Assembly: GCA_036924085.1 (NCBI GenBank)
Contig: JAVGWX010000014.1
Coordinates: forward strand, 42,093,556 to 42,157,555
Source of the DNA: Ariolimax columbianus
Taxonomy: Eukaryota; Mollusca; Gastropoda; Stylommatophora; Arionidae
DNA length: 64,000 nucleotides
Direction of reading: 5' to 3'
Shown piece by piece: positions 45,765 to 57,129 of the stretch. The translations under genes and the position numbers were made by a program. Under the pieces are notes generated by a model. The model saw only the letters and a list, made by a program, of their open reading frames with translations. It searched no databases and was not told where the DNA came from. Every line of letters begins with the position of its first letter. The first letter of the stretch is position 1.

Positions 45765-46090
45765 CAAGTCCTTTGCAGAACGTCGCTCTCATGTAGACCT
45801 ATATGTAACACACTAGATCCCTGACCAGATCTCCCACCTCTACCACAGCCAATCACAGGGCCTTTGTAATGTCGCAAGTCCATCGTCTCCACTGGCTGCC
45901 TTTGCCGCTTTTGCCAGCTACTGTACCGTCCAGTTTTGTTCTTTCCGCGACAAAGTGATGTTTGATATGGCCAAAGTTTGTTACTATCCTAGACCAAATG
46001 TTGTTTACTAGCCAGTTAGGGTATATATATCAAGCTTCTGTAGGACGTCTGCGTTTTTCTTTATCGGTATCCATTGTGTTTTAAGCACCC
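45765..46090 (-). mobile_element. RT C-terminal fragment, LINE family R2
   Basis: Shifted frames read FGHIKHHFVAERTKLDGTV, AGKSGKGSQWRRWTCDITKA and, nearest its 3' end, RATFCKGLA. The nucleotide block GTTGTTTACTAGCCAGTT and TGTAGGA is shared with 62690-63140, so the two are copies of one family. Confidence 0.68.
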
Positions 46091-46140
46091 TCATGTAGCC
46101 AATTAAGTAAGTCAGTAAGTTGCCCACCGAAAAGGGAAAT

Positions 46141-46560
46141 GGCGATAACATCAGACTGCCCTCGCCCTGAAGATATAACTTGCGCTGAATTTTGATTATA
46201 GTGTGAAAGCAGCTGCGCTGGATATCAATCTCACTCTCTCGTCCTGAGTCACCGGGAGCCAGTTGCAATACATACAATCAAGACGACTGGAAGTAGCTCA
46301 AGATGCAAACATTCAGGTCGTGCAGTCAGTGAGACCAGGGGTCACAATCTCACTCTCTCGTCCTGAGTTACCGGTAGCCAGTGGCAAGACATACAATCAA
46401 GACGACTGGAAGTATCTCAAGATGCAGACAACCAGGTCGTACAATTTGTGAGACCATGGGTCGCTTGAAACTTATGGGAGTCGATTGTCCCCTGTTTCCT
46501 TGATGATTTGAGAGGCTAATGTCGTACCTCTCGACATCAGCAGCCCGCACGTATAGACTA
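46141..46560 (-). mobile_element. SINE family S3 with internal 119-bp duplication
   Basis: The body matches the S3 SINE at 22318-22613. A 119-bp segment starting TCACTCTCTCGTCCTGAGT is present twice, at 46231 and 46350, so the body is partly doubled. The tRNA-like head near 46550 is recognisable on the - strand (GGGACAATCGACTCCC as B-box-like). Confidence 0.68.
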
Positions 46561-47879
46561 GAAGACGCTGCTGCTGACCAGCGCCCACAACTGTAGGTCT
46601 GGGTGAGGGACAATTAACCAATGGCTGAACGGAGATTCCGGTCGTAGCATGCAATAAAAATGGACGCAATTTCCAAGTAGGACGTGCACACCAACCAAAG
46701 ACGGTGCGGAATCTGTAGTGATATCCTATCCAACAACGTGTATTCTATAACACACAAAGAACAGATCGTATTTACTCCGAATGCCGAGGAAAATTACACA
46801 CACAGGCTTCCTGTGAATAGCGTAGTACGTGCTAGAAAATGATCGTCACACAACACTGCGCTCCATACATTCATTGACACGAACAAACCACACAAAACCA
46901 TGAGAGCAGCTGTTACTTGGTCGCCATCTTGCCGTAGCCTATTCGCTTGAGATATACAATCTTCTTCCATGATGTTTGTGTGGTTCACCCTGTATCGCAT
47001 CCGTACGTTGCCACATGGAAGATGCAAGTTCTAAGGATCTTTATAGATCAGTTCAGTTCAAATGTCACCTCCACAGCAGTAGCCCTTGCATTGTGTCACT
47101 GCAGTCCTGTGCCTCCTGCCCTTGAAAACATAATTACCCAGGCAATTCCCTGTACATCTAATGATGGCATCCTCTCACAGAGATGTCGTCCTTTAACAGA
47201 TTTCTCTCTTGATGTGACAGAAATGTCTTCATTGCTGGAGCTCTGATTTCGTTCATCAATTTCTTTTGTATTTGCAATGTGTCCAAGACTTTCTTATTTG
47301 TTTTCTTTTCTTTTTTGCAACATGCTCCCAATTATTATTTATATCAATATTTCAAAGGAATCAGACCGGTTCTTTATCTTCTATCTTATGATGTTTATCG
47401 GTTAATCGTGGCAGGTCGGTGGTGGAGGTGAAGAGAGGGGCCTTGAGTGTTCCAGTGATCCAGTGAGCTAATTAGACGGGAATGAATGTTTCTAGACTAG
47501 AAGATCAAGTAGTGAGGGGACATAATAAGAATGTGTATTCCCGGTCCAACAGATTGTAGGATTTTGGCACGATACTTTTACCCCTGCCTAGGTAAACAAA
47601 ATACTTTGTTACATAAGGAGAAATATATACACATGAATGGCCTTCAATGGTACAATGGCTACATGGCTATCAGAACTGGGGCACTGTACGATGGATGGTT
47701 GAAGACCGGGTGAAGTGGAAGGAGTTTGATGCTGCCATTAAGGACGCCATAAGGTGTGACGGTCACTCACTGCTTTGTCAGTCATTGAGCAAGGAACTAT
47801 GAAGAAGGGCATTCTCTTCTGCAATCAGTTGTTCATCGTCCATGCATCTACGTAATTGTAAGTTGTCCATCGCAAGAGA
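46561..47879. other. No gene recognised
   Basis: About 1.3 kb of unique sequence. Open frames at 46794-47027 (-), 46947-47246 (+) and 47531-47713 (+) have no identifiable domain or repeat match. Confidence 0.3.
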
Positions 47880-48075
47880 TGATGGCAACAGCAACAGACG
47901 AGGTTGTCTTGATGATGTAACCTGCGCTTGATATGATTTAAAGTAAGAAAGGAAGTGTGCTGATCATCAACCTAACTCTCTGGTCCCCAGCTACCATGGA
48001 ACAGTGACAACACATAAGTCAAGACGACTGGAAAAAATCACACGATGCAGAATTTTTCAACAGGGTTTACTCATG
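47880..48075 (-). mobile_element. SINE family S3 body fragment
   Basis: CTTGATGATGTAACCTGCG, CAACCTAACTCTCTGGTCC and CAAGACGACTGGAA match the other S3 copies in the same order. The tRNA-like head is not seen. Confidence 0.65.
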
Positions 48076-49815
48076 AAGCAGTTCCCCTAAACAGGTACTT
48101 CGCAAGACAGATTTGGTGTGACAGCCATTAGGTTGAAAATGTGGTTTGGCTAGGAATAAATCTCCATGTTCATAACAAATGGCACAGAAATCTGTAAGTA
48201 CCAAATAATGTTCCAGATATTCACAAAGTGTTGTTACAGAGTTAAAAACCAAAGCCTCGGGCATATTAGACACTATAACAGAGACACTATTTCAATCTGG
48301 TTTGCCTGAAATACGCAGGAGGCAGCGGAGATAATCCAGTCAAATTGTGGTGATGTGCTCCAACCAAAGACTCAACTCACAAGCATGTCATTAATGGGAA
48401 TGTCATTAATGGGAATGCCATTAATGGGAAGGAGAACGGAAGAACTAGCGCCATCTTGCGCCATCTTGACTATGAAATGTCACACGACATGGGAATGACA
48501 AGTATAGCAAACAAGCTAAACAGCGTTACAGTAGACAACCGCCAAATCAATTGCTCTATTCATATCACACGTCACAGACAAAATGATGAGCAATGCATTC
48601 ATTCGGTTTGCTTCTAGATGAATCCACAAGGTGAAGGCATAGAATATTTCTTCTGAAACGACCTGAATTAATTTGAAACGTACCATCCTGCATCTGATAA
48701 ATACAGCATCAGAATAAACGAATACAACGATTGTTATATTGGAGTTCTAATCAGTTTGATTGCTATTTCAACCTCTACAGTCGGCAGTAATGGGGCTGTA
48801 ACATCCTCTGTCTCTTCGTCTTCATGGTGTCGGTCATATTTTTAATGCAGTCATTTGATGTTATCCGCCTATTTAATTTCGATATGACATTTGGCGTTTT
48901 CAGGTACAGAATAAGTAATCTTGTTCATCTCGTTAGAATTCGTCCTCATCAACTTCTACTGATGACTTACAACGCTGGTAGATCTAGCTACAGGGTAAGG
49001 GGGCGGCCGCAGGCAGGCTGATAGGTAACATTAAAGTGATTGTGCAGCGCCATCGGGCTGTCATTGACAAACGCAATGCACTTGACGAAGGACAACGACT
49101 CAACCTCCGAAAGCCTTGAAACAACATAAATGAAACGAAAACTAACTAACTGACAGTTTGCTCCTAACAATATTAATTTTTTACATTTGTATCTTATGCT
49201 GCTTTGTCTACATTCTCTATGTTTTCTTTTCCCGCATTGTCGCTTCCATCTGCCTCATCATGTCAACTTAACATGAAGTGAATAGCCATGATTGCCTACC
49301 CCAGTGAACATTACACACGAAGACAAGGAAAGCATATTTATTCCATGCGTATTTGTGTAACGTCCAGTTTGCCGGATCACAATAGCTAAATGGCCTATTT
49401 GTTATTCTATTAATCAATTTCTGTTTCTTCTGTTTTTAGTTGAACATTCAGCCAGCTTCGAAGACCATGATACGTCATAATCATTTATTTTGTTTCATCT
49501 TCGCTAAATATTTTTGGGATTTTATTTGGCGTGGTCTTCATTTTGTCCCAGGGCACAGAAGCTTTCATGTTAGCCAAATGGTGAATATGCAAAAACGGAG
49601 CACATGCACCGTAAATCTCATGCCACCACTCATTATTTACGTTCAACCCTGGTCACGTCTCCAATCACTAGATTGATCGTTCACCATTATCTGTGCACCC
49701 TCTCCCCTTCCCAGACGGAACAATCAGATTGAAACCTTATCATCAGACGACAACTACTGATCATTAACCGACCCTAAAACAATAGCTGGGAGAAGCACAA
49801 AGACAAACACACCCT
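48076..49815. other. No gene recognised; short tandem repeat
   Basis: Three copies of GTCATTAATGGGAAT-type 14-bp units lie at 48388-48432, and GCGCCATCTT is doubled at 48450. Several frames of 60-80 codons show no domain. Confidence 0.35.
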
Positions 49816-49819
49816 CATG

Positions 49820-50130
49820 CCCTCGGACAAACACACTCGTACACACGCTCGTCTATATACACACTCGTACAGACACACCCACAAGCGCACTCATACACGA
49901 TCGTCTATATACACACTCGTACAAACACACACCCACAAGCGCAATCATACACGCTCGATTATGTATACACTCATACAAAAACACACCCACAAGCGCACTC
50001 ATACACGCTCGATTATATACACACTCGTACAAACACACACACACACATATGAAAGCCCAATCATACACTCTCGTCTTTACGAACACTCGTACAAACACAC
50101 ACACTCACACTCATACACGCCAGTGTGTAT
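49820..50130. repeat. 54-bp CA-rich minisatellite
   Basis: About five units of ACACACTCGTACAAACACAC with CACAAGCGCACTCATACACG and CTCGTCTATAT. Frames on both strands are repeat translations (HKRTHTRS, YECVYNRAC). Confidence 0.88.
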
Positions 50131-50534
50131 TGCAAAACAATAAATGGATGATCCATTGCAGTGGCGGAGACCGAAACAACATCTAAAGAGGAGCATATCG
50201 CCTACTTCTTGCTCTGTTTTGTGACTGCTCACTAGGAATAATGGTCTTCAAACATACATGTTATGCCTAATGCCATGAAGCTGAAGATTATCCGTAGTAC
50301 GTTCTTCATTGTGCAATGTTCACTTTATGTGGTTTATAAGACATTGGAGAAGGTAGACTGATTATTCATAATTTTATTCCTTTTTTAAAATAATTTTGCC
50401 CGGAAAGGGGCCAACATGTTGGCTATCTTCGACCATATCGCTTTGATCATGCAACATTCGATTTGATCAATTCGATTCGATTCAACATTCGATTGATCAA
50501 GAAGGGCGAGAGATAGACCGAGAAAAAGATGGAA
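50131..50534. other. No feature recognised
   Basis: Unique sequence with a GATTCGATT-type near-palindrome at 50455-50500. No gene was seen. Confidence 0.3.
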
Positions 50535-50935
50535 TGACAGCGTAAGCGATACTTGTTCTAAAGTATGAGGTATCAAGATGCTGAGCAGCGCACGAGCTGC
50601 AGTGGTCAACGACCCATAGCTGACTGCTAGCGCCAGGGCCAGCGAACCAAAGCTGCCAAGATCCTTCTACACCTCCACGCGGTATCCTCCTGGATAAGAG
50701 GCTGCAGAAGGGCAGACTGGCTAAGGAGAATGGATCGAAGAGAGAATGCTAACCCGGTACTAATAACATGCTTGTTGAAGTCGGATGTGTTGGACCGAAG
50801 GGTGCAAATATCGCAGTCAACCTGTAAACTATGACACAACGCATTCCGTTCTCTGGACTACATTTAGCTACTTAAGCCCTTTCAGGGTTTGGTAGCGGGA
50901 GATTGAAAACGAACGAAGCCACGCCAAGTATGAAT
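50535..50935 (+). mobile_element. SINE family S2, + strand copy
   Basis: This is the reverse orientation of 22745-23190 and 36113-36466. It runs from AAGATGCTGAGCAGC through GGGCCAGCGAACCAAAGCTG and TGTTGGACCGAAGGGTGCAA to a GAACGAAGCCACGCCAAG tail. The tRNA-like head is weak in this copy. Confidence 0.8.
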
Positions 50936-51384
50936 AAGTGTCATTAGGGTCACGAAAGAGGCGAAAGATAAATACATTCCACAACACTTTGCTACAACCT
51001 GGTAGAAAGTGAGACAACAAAAGCAGAATTATCTTCAATATGGATAGACGCTGATCTCATTTCCCGTGGGACCACGAGATGTTTGAGACTTTTGTAATTT
51101 GAGAAAGATCGACCATCCAGCATGGGCAACACATGGTCTCTATATTTCGGCCCGGGATTTGTGCAAATAGCACAATTACTGTCGTCTGACAAGACGAAAA
51201 GAGCCAATTTGTGGAATATGTATCACCTTGTTTCACACGATGAGATCGCCTCTCATTAGTCTGCTTTTATAGAACGCATCTACATGCAGTGGACATTTTC
51301 TTTCCTCCCCAGTAACGGAATCCCTAAGTTACGCTGTAAATTAACTATCATTTTGGGAGAGGAAGACTAACAGGTAAAATATAC
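50936..51384. other. No feature recognised
   Basis: A - strand frame at 50992-51207 is not recognised and has no neighbour that would support it as a gene. Confidence 0.3.
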
Positions 51385-51689
51385 TGATCAGACATGTTCG
51401 TCAGGGTCAGGCAAAATATACTGGCGGATAAGCTCACCTCTGCTTCCTCGTAGCCCTCCCTGGAAACGGGATATATTCATAGCAGCCTGGCTAACGAGGC
51501 GAGGGATCGAACTGATCCCTGTAGTAGTGAACGACACGCAGATGAAGCCAAGCATAGCACAACCGCTTGGAGGACCCCAGTCCACCTTCATCAGCAAGCT
51601 CGGGATGTGAGGAAATATTCATCAATCCGTCACTTAACGTCCTTTTTCAGGACACCCAAAAGAGTAGTCTACTCATTATGGTCATTCGG

Positions 51690-51725
<36 letters not shown>
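51385..51725 (+). mobile_element. CAA-tailed dispersed repeat, copy C (best preserved)
   Basis: It starts at TGATCAGACATGTTCGTCAG, has the body landmarks CCCTCCCTGGAAACGGG, GGCTAACGAGGCGAGGGATC and AGATGAAGCCAAGCATAGC, and ends with an uninterrupted (CAA)n tail at 51690-51724. The long clean tail suggests it is the youngest copy. GGCTAACGAGG and GGATCGAAC look like pol III boxes but are too close together to be a normal tRNA promoter. Confidence 0.78.
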
Positions 51726-52984
51726 TTGTGATGGATAATACATTATCTGTTTAAACCGATGACCGACCGTGTCGAGTGGGTCAAACGCTGATCTTCTGTT
51801 AATAAGGATGTGCGTTCAAAACTTCCATAATGTATACGTGTTTTCTTCCATCGTAGGTGAAATAAAAGCCTAGTCTGTTTACTGCATGAACAAACAGTCT
51901 TTATAGTTCCGATATTTAAATTCAGGCGGTGTAATTCACTACTGGAATAAAGGCCATAATTGTATTTTTTTTATATTTCAAAGATAGTTTTTAATTTTTT
52001 TTTTTTTCAAATCGAGTTCGTCTTCTTGTGACATCACCGCTGGCAGGGTCAATAAACATGGAAACAATAAACACAATCTTAGTTGATTACTGGTCGCCTC
52101 CGACCAGGGAAACCTGGGCCAGTTACGGGGCCATCGCGTGCAGCCAAGCGCATTCGTGAGTGCGCGCGTGCACTCCGAAGACCGGAAGCACGCTGGTCTG
52201 CCAGTGTTGTTTTTCTGGACGTCAGGAGAGGCCCCTTCAGGGCCACTGTCTCTTATTGGAGTCCCGCCAAAATCGAGGTTGCTACTGCGTTACCTCAGGT
52301 CATTACTGGCAAAAATGTATGAACCCTTGTCCTTTTAGATCTCAAGATGTTATTATAGCGCGCAAATAATATAACCACTGCACATCAAATCATTTTCAGA
52401 ATAAGACTGAAGGAAAATTTGTGTCCAATATCAACAGTTATCGCAAAATAAATGTCTACAGAAAACAATTATGCATATATTCACAATATGGCACATGTTC
52501 CTGTTTGATTTTGGTTCGCGTCAGACGCACACTTTAGAAGATGGCAAACGACACGATACGAGCTCACAACTTCAGCAGCATAGCTTTTCTAGCAAATGGA
52601 TGCGATGCATGGAACCTACGTATAGTAGACAATCTTCAAGATGCACAAATGGTAACTGCGCCAAAAACATTAAGGTACTGTGTATGACGGATTTTATAAC
52701 ATGAACCGCATGAATATGTTAAATCAAACATAATAGCGTCGCAAATGCTCCATTGTTAAGAAAATGCCGATTTTCCGGGGGGTGTGGCTCGGACGCCTGT
52801 AACAAACGGACATGAAAAGGTGAATTCATGGTGATCCTGAAACCTGAATAGTCAATTTCAAAAACACATACGACCTTCCAACAATAATATGTAGCGATGA
52901 CCTATGAAAGTTTCATGGACCTATATGGTACTTCAAGTCAAAATCTAGAAATGAGGTTAAACAACGTTTGGTTGTCTTTTGTCA
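51726..52984. other. No gene recognised; GC-richer patch at 52085-52330
   Basis: The patch at 52085-52330 has more CpG than its surroundings and stays open in three + frames. None resembles a known domain. The rest is AT-rich and unassigned. Confidence 0.35.
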
Positions 52985-53430
52985 GACACTAGACATGCTG
53001 GATTGAGCACACATAATTCAGAAAATCATGCTACGGATGTAAATAACATGTTTCGACCCAATCCTGTTGTATGGTCCCGAAACATGGATTAATATGCAGG
53101 ATGATTAGAAGCGCGTTGAAGCCTTCCATGTGTGCTGCCAACGACGAAGTGACCCGTTTGGACATAATTGGATATGTGGCTTGCTTTGCAAAGAATATCC
53201 CCGTCCACCAATTCAAAGAGCTGGCCATTAACATCAGGGATGGGAAACGCTTCTGTTCCTGGTGATCCCGCCTACAGTGGACATCCACGTACTGTCTGGT
53301 TAGATCAAATCACAGAAACATTCTGCTCATTGCATGGAGCCTGGGACTCGGCAACTTATCGGGACCACAGACGGTTGGCACACGCGGCTTTGTTTTCTAA
53401 GCGGACTTACTATCTAACCCACATTCCAAT
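52985..53430 (+). mobile_element. RT C-terminal fragment, separate LINE family
   Basis: Shifted frames read LLYGPETW (the usual YGxETW block), VEAFHVCCQRR, VHQFKELAINIRDGKR, and PRTVWLDQITETFCSLHGAW with DHRRLAHA. This is the standard order of a LINE ORF2 C-terminus. Frames break at about 53090 and 53265. The 5' part is missing. Confidence 0.75.
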
Positions 53431-53439
53431 TTCAGATTA

Positions 53440-53775
53440 CATAAATATTTTTAAAAGATTACAGACAGGTTCCAGATAAAAAACAGATATTACAGACGGA
53501 TTTCATACAAATGATATATATATATATATTTTAATTACAAACATTACAGACAAATTACAGACAAATTATAGACAGATTACAGACATATTACATATATTAC
53601 AGACATAATACATATATACTACAGACAGATAAAAGGCACATTGCAAACTTATTTCAGACCGATTTCAGACTATCTATATACATTAGAGATATATTCCATA
53701 CATTATAGAAATATTAAAGACTTACTATAAACATTACATACAAATTCCAGACATTACCAACGAATTATGTAAGAG
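53440..53775. repeat. Degenerate ATTACAGACA minisatellite
   Basis: ATTACAGACA-like units at irregular spacing of about 12-25 bp, with a short (AT)n run at 53516-53532. Confidence 0.65.
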
Positions 53776-54179
53776 GTTGTCTGGATCCCTAATAATTTTA
53801 TTTCCAAGTGAGTTGGAGAATAGAAAACAGGAACGAGTCATTGTTTGTCACAGATTCGCCTCTTGCTGGTGCAAACGGGAGCAGAACTAGTGGCACTGTA
53901 TCCTAGATCACTATGAACGACTAGCTTCCCATCTGTGGCTACAATTTTCATGGTGGAAGATCGAAATCAAAAGTATTGGTGATGGTCTGTTTGCGACGGG
54001 AATCACCGTTAAAGACAACCCTGCCGACCCTACCAAAGAGTTCATCTAATTTAGCAGCAAGTAGACCTCTGACGGACGAAGAAGTCCTGTCATTGTCCGT
54101 AAGATCGGTTGCTAGTCTGGTCTATAATCTCCATGCACAGGTGATGAAGACCACTCTCTTTGTTCAACCGTGTAGACAG
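53776..54179. other. No feature recognised
   Basis: Unique sequence without a recognised gene. Confidence 0.3.
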
Positions 54180-54365
54180 TCTTTTCTCTTGCTCTGTCCG
54201 CTGAAATGGGTGACCTGCGTGGTGATTTGGATTAAAGTGAGGATGAAACTGCGCCTTTTTTCAACCTCATTCTCTGGTCCTGAGCTACCTTTGGCCAGTG
54301 GCAAGATATTTATCGAGACGACTAGAGATAGCATATGATACAGAATTGTCCTCAGGGTATACTCC
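54180..54365 (-). mobile_element. SINE family S3 body fragment
   Basis: GGTGACCTGCGTGGTGATTT, CAACCTCATTCTCTGGTCCT and GAGACGACTAGAGATAG match the S3 body order. It is the most diverged of the four copies. Confidence 0.6.
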
Positions 54366-54989
54366 TGAAGTCTTTCTCGTAAACAGGTATCCCACAAGGC
54401 AGCGGAGGGGAGATGACATCTAACATTGTGTGTCGTGGCTTTTCCATAACCACAATAGATCGTATGGACATCACCGTGCACAGAGTATGGTCCCAGCATC
54501 CTACGACCAAACTGTGGCATTACACATATTTCGTCATTTTAATCATTGTGTATGGCCTCTAAGCTTTAACGTCCCTGTTAAGATATAAAAAGAGTTTTGG
54601 AGCCTTCCATATGCTTAAGTCGTTCGACAAACATCTCAAGAGCATTGTTTCTATGATGGACCGTCGCCGTCCCTCTATCGACAGTTACGTAGCCGATCGA
54701 CCTTAAGATGTCCCGGGTCGCCAGATCTTGCACCGGGCCGTGGAAATCAATGATGATCATAAAGACACAAAATATATTGTTCTAAATGGAGATCCATCAG
54801 ATGTCGCCAGAAAAGAACCTGGCTTCAACAAATCGCCGCACATGATAAAAAAAAATGTAAACTTTCTCTATCAATCGTTATCACAACAATTACTATATTT
54901 GAGTAGTTTTTATTACTTTCATTAGTTATATGTGATAGTCTTTGAGGTTAACTTTCCTTTGCCATTGTTGTCATTGCTTAATTTATGTT
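54366..54989. other. No feature recognised
   Basis: Short frames on the - strand show no domain. The sequence just after the S3 body faintly resembles that after the copy at 48075. Confidence 0.3.
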
Positions 54990-55080
54990 TCGTTGCAGGC
55001 TTCTTATGTGATTGTTACTCCTAAATATGTAAACTTTTCTACTTGTTCAACTATTTCTACAAAAATACTTATATTTAGCA
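54990..55080 (-). mobile_element. Tiny RT thumb remnant
   Basis: The - strand frame ends in EIVEQVEKFTYLGVTIT, a very typical RT thumb motif. Sequence on either side is not RT-like, so this is a fragment of under 100 bp. Confidence 0.45.
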
Positions 55081-55454
55081 TGTTCAGGTATTCGGCTGAA
55101 TACCCAACATTCCTGTATCGTCTCTTCCGATCTACGTCTCCGGTTCCAGTTTTACTATTCTGTCCTTTCCCCGACATGCCAGCAGTCGACACGGCAGAGA
55201 AGTGCTCTCAGATACCAACAGTTATCGCTCTTAGACCACCAGACTGGAGTGAGTTGTGTCCCCTGCGTCACTGCTCACTCAGAAATGGCAGGGCCAGTCT
55301 CGCTGTAATAACTATGTCGCTCTCAGATTTCCAATGTAATTGGAAAATGGTTGGAATTAGAAGGACATCTCTTAGGCACGGATGAGAAGATAGTGACAAG
55401 GGATAGAAACAAAAATAGACCGTCAAAATGAGGGCATCAGGGCTAACTGAACAT
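55081..55454. other. No feature recognised
   Basis: A + frame at 54942-55385 has no recognised domain. Confidence 0.3.
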
Positions 55455-55600
55455 GGCAGTCATTGGCAGCGTCGGGCTAGCGATCACTGGACAAGAAGGT
55501 TTCCTGTTGCCTTTAAGTTTGTGTGGGTCAGGGTTCGATCCACTTACTCCAAATCACTGGTTGTGGCAAATGAAAGTGAAGGGGGGAGAGTTAGTTAGAG
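55455..55600 (+). mobile_element. Possible tRNA-derived SINE head, family S6
   Basis: CGGGCTAGCGATCACTGGAC followed by GGGTTCGATCC (a clear B box) at 55530 resembles a tRNA-like head. The A box is weak and no second copy was found. Confidence 0.35.
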
Positions 55601-55904
55601 GATGGCTTTTTTTTCTAGACAGAGATATTTTGGCAGTTAATGAAAGGACTGGTACATTACCTGCACATTGGCGACTTGAAATAATGCTTCGGTTCCCAAT
55701 GGAGCATACGAGTCCGATAAATACCTTCCACCGTGCTTCCCTTCATGGACGGTTTTCTTAACTTTTTCCCATGTAGTTCATAGCTGTTCGTGCTGAGCTG
55801 TTCAATCTTGTTGTTTCTGTCGTAGTAGGTTACATAGGCTCTTCTTATATATTAGGCGTACGAAAAAAGGTGCTTCTTGCGCCTCTAGTATGATGTGTTG
55901 CTAT
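55601..55904. other. No feature recognised
   Basis: Unique sequence. Confidence 0.3.
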
Positions 55905-56605
55905 TATTGCTTTATCTGTTGTTGAATACCCACATTGTGTCAGTTTGTTCTTTAGTGCGACGTGAAGACGATGCAAGGTGGCGGGTTCCGGTAGCTTTTC
56001 TCACATCTCCAGGGTGCAGATGAAGGTTGGTTTTTTGTTGTTGTTGTTGTTGCTGTTGTTGTTGTTGAAAGACCACAATGAGTAGATTTACTCTTTTGTG
56101 CGTCCTGAAAAGGACATTAATTTGCGGGTTGGTGTATAATTTATCCAAACCCCGAGGGTTGCTGATGAAGGTGGAAAGTGGTCCTCCAGGCGTTTGTGTT
56201 ATGCTTGGATTCATCAGCGTGTCACTCATTACTGCCAAGGTTACATTGATCCCTTTCTTAGTTAGTGAGGCTGCCATGAAAACAGCAGGTTTCCAGGGTG
56301 GACTTCGCGAAAGTCGAGGTGAGGGTATTGGCCAGTATATTTTGCAAGACCCTAACTAACATGCCTGATTAAATGTTAGTTTTTCTCCCCCGCGAATGAT
56401 GAACCGGGTTCCTCCAGGATGGTTTTCTATGTTTGGCTTCATCTGCGTGCGGTGCACTACCACAGTGATTCCGTCGATCCCCACTTCACTAGTCAGACTA
56501 TCATAAACCAGTGTGTTTCCAGGGAGACCTGCATGGAAGTTGGGTGGGTGTCTTGGCCAAATGGTCATCTGATCCTGACTAACATTGTCCAATCACTAAA
56601 TCTCG
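55905..56605 (-). mobile_element. Three CAA-tailed repeat copies in a row (E, D, F)
   Basis: Copy E (55905-56033, partial), copy D (56034-56385, with a GTT tail complement at 56034-56067) and copy F (56395-56605, tail missing) follow each other in the same orientation. Landmarks are as in copies A-C; D and F both carry the CCAGG...TTTGG(A/C)TTCATC(A/T)GCGTG segment and the CCT(A/G)ACTAACAT head. A - strand frame at 55912-56277 with a Gln run is only the tail of copy D translated. Confidence 0.75.
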
Positions 56606-57129
56606 CTTGACTAGAAGTTAATCTCATCTTACCTACCTATAGATTAGGAAAACTCCCCAGTTTGGGGATCACAATGACGATCCCCATTTCGAGGCCACTA
56701 CTGCTATAACACAGGAATACGATGAGTTATGATTTTGGTCAGTATGTTTCACCTGATCCTGTCGCTTGTATCTGCCCCAAAACTTCTCCTATTGGATTGT
56801 TCTGCCTCACTGCGCGCCATTTCAAGAGTTATGTGGAGGGTTTCTGATGGCTTTCCTGGTTCTTCTCGTCTCTTGTTGGTTCCAATATACAGCACTACTA
56901 GTTGCGTTCCTAGATTCGTTTCTGTTCTTTTCTTTCATCGAACCACATTTGATGTCTGCACCAAACATTTGTATTGGTTTTTGTTTTGGCTTTGCGACAT
57001 ATATGCTTGCTTGCATGTTGGAAGAAAAATAGCTTGTCGGCATTGTTATGTATCTGTCACGTGACAGGCCCATGACAAGTAGGTCACCTAGCAGTAATAG
57101 GGCAGCTGCTCCTAAAATTGTAAATATAT
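56606..57129. other. No gene; one head-module fragment
   Basis: GGTCAGTATGTTTCACCTGA at about 56737 is a lone copy of the repeat head module. Overlapping frames on both strands at 56729-57073 have no recognised domain. Confidence 0.35.

Noticed and set aside
46794..47713. Several frames of 60-100 codons
   Set aside because: No domain, no splice or promoter context and no repeat match. Length is within chance expectation for this composition.
51490..51520. Pol III promoter in the CAA-tailed repeat
   Set aside because: The A-box-like and B-box-like motifs are only a few bases apart, too close for a tRNA-type promoter.
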